Assembly: GCA_037962975.1 (NCBI GenBank)
Contig: CM075672.1
Location: forward strand, 55,250,501 to 55,314,500
Length of the DNA stretch: 64,000 nucleotides
From: Clitoria ternatea
Lineage: Eukaryota; Streptophyta; Magnoliopsida; Fabales; Fabaceae
Reading direction: 5' to 3'
The notes beneath the pieces are model-generated. The model was not told where the DNA came from. It searched no databases and saw only the letters and a program-made list of their open reading frames with translations. Shown piece after piece: positions 60,323-64,000 of this stretch. Within the stretch, counting starts at the first letter, position 1; each line of letters opens with the position of its first letter. The position numbers were made by a program, and so were the translations under genes.

Positions 60323-60576
60323 ATGACTCATTTACAACATTTACACACCAAAATTAGAGAGAGAATCTAAAGAGATAGTGCTTAAGAAATTTGTGGGAAG
60401 TAAATTCTTTTGGTAAAAAGAGATTCTACCGAAGGTGTAAGGTAATAACATCTTTCTTCTATATTCTTTTTATGATTATTTAGTTTATTGTTTTTAGCAC
60501 TCTTAAACTATTAATATACTATTACTATTATGAATAAGTTACTATGGTAAAAATAAATTACTACTATGCATTATTT

Positions 60577-60810
60577 TTACGATTTACTGTTACTATTCAC
60601 TATTTACTGTTACTATTCACAATTTACCATTTACTATTATTATTCAAAATTTATTATTTACTGTTATTATTCAAAATTTATTAGTTACTATTACTATTCA
60701 AAATTTACTATTTACTGTTACTATTCAAAATTTACTATTTACGATTATTATTCATGATTTACAATTTACCGTTACTATTCACGATTTATTATTTACCGTT
60801 TTCAAAAAAA
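60577..60810 (+). repeat. 27-bp minisatellite in H LTR
   Basis: About eight imperfect copies of a 27-bp unit built from TTTACTATT, TACTGTTACTATTCA and close variants. Because 27 is a multiple of three, the array is open and encodes a Tyr-rich nonapeptide repeat, which I do not regard as a gene. Confidence 0.85.
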
Positions 60811-61919
60811 TTCCTATTTATTGTTACTATTGATAATTTACTATTTACTGTTACTATTTACTATTACTATGCATAATTACTATTTATCATTTCTGATAGC
60901 AATCTTAATTTTCATCTTATGTGTAACACCCCCGGTTTTCCGGACTCGGATCCCGATGTAATCAAGATAATAATTAATAAAAATGTGAGTAAATTTTTCG
61001 TGTTCGAAATAGTTTCTAAACACCATCTTGACTACATCAAGACCCGAACCACAGAGAACCGAAGAGTGAGATTTATCAACATATAACTCGATTGATAACT
61101 AATTCGCCCATAAGGGTATACAAAAATAGTAGAGTTTACAGCGGAAGAAGAATGTGTATACCAAGCATACGTCTAGTCCCATATATGATGATATGAGAAA
61201 AGGCTCGGCAAAGCATGCAAACACCTAACATAAACCTATTAGATCATAACCCATTCATGCACTTACAAAATATGCATGTACATTCGGGGTCATGCCCCAA
61301 CTATCACCACTGCCCATATCTCATAATTGGCCTACTTATTCACCTATTGGCATTAATCCAAACACCACCATCATCAATCTATATTGTTCAAGTTCAATTC
61401 CTCAAGTACTCCTCAAATCATCATTAATGTATTAATACATATGTTCACCATTCATACATTCACAATTATCTTATACATGACAAAAATCACTAAATCATCA
61501 ATATCATCATATACAATCTATTTTTTATATTAAAATTCACAAATGATGCTGGCCAAGGCACTTCCACTACCACTATTTACCTTCCCGAAACTTCAATTTA
61601 AAATCCAAACTCATCCCATGGCAACTTGTATCGCAATTCTATAAAGAAGACCACATGGGAGAGTGAGTTATGCATTCAAAATGACGAATATACATATATT
61701 GTGATTAAGTGTACATGCATTCATTCATCATGTATGTTTTCCTATAAAATCATCAATTCATCATTCAATCATCATCACATTGATATAATAGGCATACAAG
61801 CCTCATGAAACGCAGTTCACAACATAAGCAAGCACAAGTACATACCCAATCACATTGCCATTAATCAACAAGGGCATTCACAAGTTATCATCATCAATTC
61901 ATTAGATCTTTACTCAATT

Positions 61920-62440
61920 CCTCCTCGCAAGGGGTTTCTCATCTCTCGTGGTCATCCCATCTCAAATGCCATGCACCTATGGCTAATGCATATGTCAACT
62001 GTTTGATAATGCACATACACGGATCTGATTTCATTTCATCAGGTGATCGCAACCACCCCATCATTCATTCACATGGGTTTCCCGCCTCGCAAGGGGTACT
62101 CCCTCTAGCAGCCTCGCAAGGTGCTTCCTCGTGATCGCAACTACGTTCAATAATTCATATTGGTTTCCCGCGTCGTAAAGGGTACTTCTGCCTCGTGATC
62201 ACAACCACGGGCATCATAGGAACTCGCAAGCCCTTTTTCATTTCAACAACTAGGTGATCGCAACCACCAGCTCAATATCATATCATCATTAAGTTGGTTT
62301 CCTGCCTCGCAAGGGGTACTCCCTTCATAGAATCCCGCAAGATATTTCATCATTGTGATCGCAAATACATTTCAATGTAATGCCATGCCATGAATGCAAA
62401 ATGCAATAATACATATGCCAGTCAACCTTGCAAGGATATG
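61920..62440. repeat. Dispersed CTCGCAAG and GTGATCGCAA modules in G LTR
   Basis: CCTCGCAAGG-like phrases and GTGATCGCAAC-like phrases alternate about a dozen times, often beside GGTTTCC and GGGTACT. Spacing is irregular. Some copies can fold as short hairpins, but pairing is weaker than in A's array. Confidence 0.65.
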
Positions 62441-63330
62441 TCATCCTCTCACTTAGGGATATATTGTTTATTTAGTTTTATTATCATTGGCATACAAGAA
62501 ATCACAAGGCCCCTTAAGGCACAACATTCATAGTCATATCGAACCACACATGGTAATTAAAATCATATTAAACATCATAGCATTTATGCACACATATAAA
62601 ACAACAAGGTGTTTCAAAATATACATTTATCAATCACCATTGCATCTCACACATATAAGTCAAATACTTGCATCATTTATATGGCATCGCACTCATTAAC
62701 GATAATCATCACTGTTTGTCCAAGGGTATGTTCAACAACAACATCCCTTTTCAATCAACATTATCATTCATCATTGCCATTGTTTCATAACTAATAGAGT
62801 AATACAACAATCCATTATTGTAATTCCAACTACACGTACAAGTCTACAATTGTATCACACACAATGGCATTCTATAATTTGATCAATAATAAACATCACC
62901 CTTTATTCAAGAGAGTGATCAACATCGCCATCTATCATTATCCATTATTAGTGTCATTCCCAATTTATCAATTTATAACAAATACTACATCCTTTATCCA
63001 TCCCTCTATTGGTCTCATTTTCACATGAGAAGGCGTCTCATAACCCATCATTTCACTCTTATTATCCTTATCATATCATGTCATTTGTGGGGGAAAATCA
63101 TGTTTTTCCCAACATATCATGGGTATATATATATATATGTATGTATTTATATTTCAATATCTCAACTTATATCAACACCCCCACATATATTGTCCTCATA
63201 TACCCCACACCTACATACACATTTCCTTAATTATCCATAAAAGAAAGGGGTTCAACACAATTAAAATCAAGAAAATGAAATAAAATCCTATCAATGCATT
63301 CCCTCATTATTTCATAACCATTATATGCTC

Positions 63331-63366
<36 letters not shown>
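63331..63366. repeat. AT dinucleotide microsatellite
   Basis: An uninterrupted run of alternating A and T, about 36 bp, in the G LTR. Confidence 0.9.
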
Positions 63367-63368
<2 letters not shown>

Positions 63369-63443
63369 TTAATTTTCTATAATTGGAATGGGGCCCATCA
63401 CTAGCAAACTAAAGAAAAGAAAAGAAAATTTCAATCAGGGTCA

Positions 63444-63960
63444 CTCGCTCAAGCGAGACCCTTACTCGCTTGAGCGAGATAATTTTTTCTCTCTTGAGCG
63501 CCTCAGCCCGCTCGGGCGTAATCACGCCAATGTCTATTTCCACGCTTACTCGCTCAAGTGAGACATCCACTCGCTTGGGCGAGATTCCCACAGAAGCTCC
63601 CATCATGCATGCACGCTTGAGCGAAGAAGAGGGGAAACATCAGGTGCCAGTCTCGCTTGAGCGAGCCATTCTCGCTTGAGTGAGATTCCACCAGTGCCTC
63701 ATTTATGCTCGCTCGCTCGGGCGAGACTCTACCAATTTTTTCACTCGCCCAAGCGAGGTCCATCCAGAACCCTATCTACATCACACTCGCTCAAGCGCGG
63801 CCACCCCCGCTTGAGCAAGGATCTTCTAGTAGCCAACTTTTCTATGTTATACGCGTCTCGTTCGAGCGAGATACGCACTCGCTTGAGCGAGTTCGGGCCA
63901 ATGGCCATGTAACCAACACAGGGGATTCTTGCTTGAGTGAGAATACCAGACCATGTATAG
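63444..63960. repeat. CGCT..AGCG palindrome-pair array in G LTR
   Basis: Pairs of CTCGCT(CA/TG)AGCGAG start at 63444/63465 (21 bp), 63549/63570 (21), 63652/63671 (19), 63712/63744 (32), 63786/63806 (20) and 63857/63878 (21). Several pairs are inverted, CA-centre facing TG-centre, and can form a 14-bp stem with a 7-nt loop; others are direct. Confidence 0.93.
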
Positions 63961-64000
63961 AAAGCATGGGAAATTCATAACTAAGCATGCCAAAACTCAC

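Larger units (their letters stand above)
59995..60921 (+). repeat. TGTAACA-type LTR, 5' part (element H)
   Basis: It begins TGTAACATCCCTAATTTC, in the style of A, B and D. A good TATAAATAG box lies at 60314-60322, followed by a leader and a minisatellite. It is cut by element G at 60922. The other end is not in the window. Confidence 0.7.
60922..64000 (-). mobile_element. C-related LTR (element G), runs off right edge
   Basis: It starts TGTAACACCCCCGG on the plus strand and matches C's LTR in order and content (GTATACCAAGCATACG, GGCCAAGGCACTTCC at about 61552, AGAGTGAGTTATGCATTC) but is clearly diverged. No primer-site complement lies to its left, so this is an outer 3' LTR end of a minus-strand element, or a solo LTR. 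At least 3,079 bp are present. It includes CTCGCAAG/GTGATCGCAA modules (61920-62440), an AT microsatellite (63330-63366) and CGCT..AGCG palindromes. Confidence 0.8.

Noticed and set aside
60566..60757. Tyr-rich repeated frame
   Set aside because: Produced by the 27-bp minisatellite; no evidence of translation.

Overview
The window is plant nuclear DNA made almost entirely of nested LTR retrotransposons. No intact host gene, rRNA, tRNA or CRISPR locus is visible. The lineages present are plant-specific: Tekay/Del-like chromovirus, Athila-like Ty3/gypsy, SIRE/Maximus-like Ty1/copia, and a large non-coding derivative (LARD). Together with the LTR styles they suggest a legume, perhaps a phaseoloid bean; the species call is inference only.

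Left block (1-19565). Element A (Tekay-like, minus strand, 1-9337) has two long LTRs around a gag-pol frame broken by six nonsense codons. Its 3' LTR runs off the left edge. A sits in the post-pol spacer of element F, a decayed Athila-like element (minus strand, 9338-17929), whose gag is also split by a Ty1/copia-type solo LTR (13941-15234, target-site duplication GGTTG). F in turn lies against a gypsy polyprotein tail (J, about 18104-19565).

Central block (19561-56789) is a four-level nest, each level supported by a perfect 5-bp target-site duplication (TSD). B is a roughly 4.45-kb solo LTR (TSD ATGAC), now 19566-21730 plus 54500-56784. Inside it is C (21731-54494, TSD CGAGT), a LARD-like element with two 5.1-kb LTRs and a 2.6-kb non-coding core. 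Inside C's 5' LTR is D (30981-50924, TSD GGGTG), a Tekay-like element of A's family with a damaged gag-pol. Inside D's 3' LTR is E (39067-48569, TSD GAAGA), a young Ty1/copia element with nearly identical LTRs, open gag and pol frames, and a third envelope-like ORF.

Right block (56785-64000) holds AT-rich DNA with a spliced remnant resembling a plant Ulp1/C48 peptidase, then an Athila-like LTR plus gag start (I, 58064-59994), cut by a TGTAACA-type LTR (H, 59995-60921), which is cut by a C-related LTR (G, 60922 to the right edge).

Two sequence architectures are not explained by this annotation. (1) LTRs of unrelated families carry pairs of 11-14-bp near-palindromes, of an ATCGAT class and a CGCT..AGCG class. 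The two members usually start 20-21 bp apart, occasionally 32 bp. (2) A's LTR carries about nine consecutive short hairpins with different stems but the same kind of trinucleotide loop; B's LTR has a counterpart with at least one compensatory base-pair change. Both look like structural constraint and are the best candidates for something undescribed.
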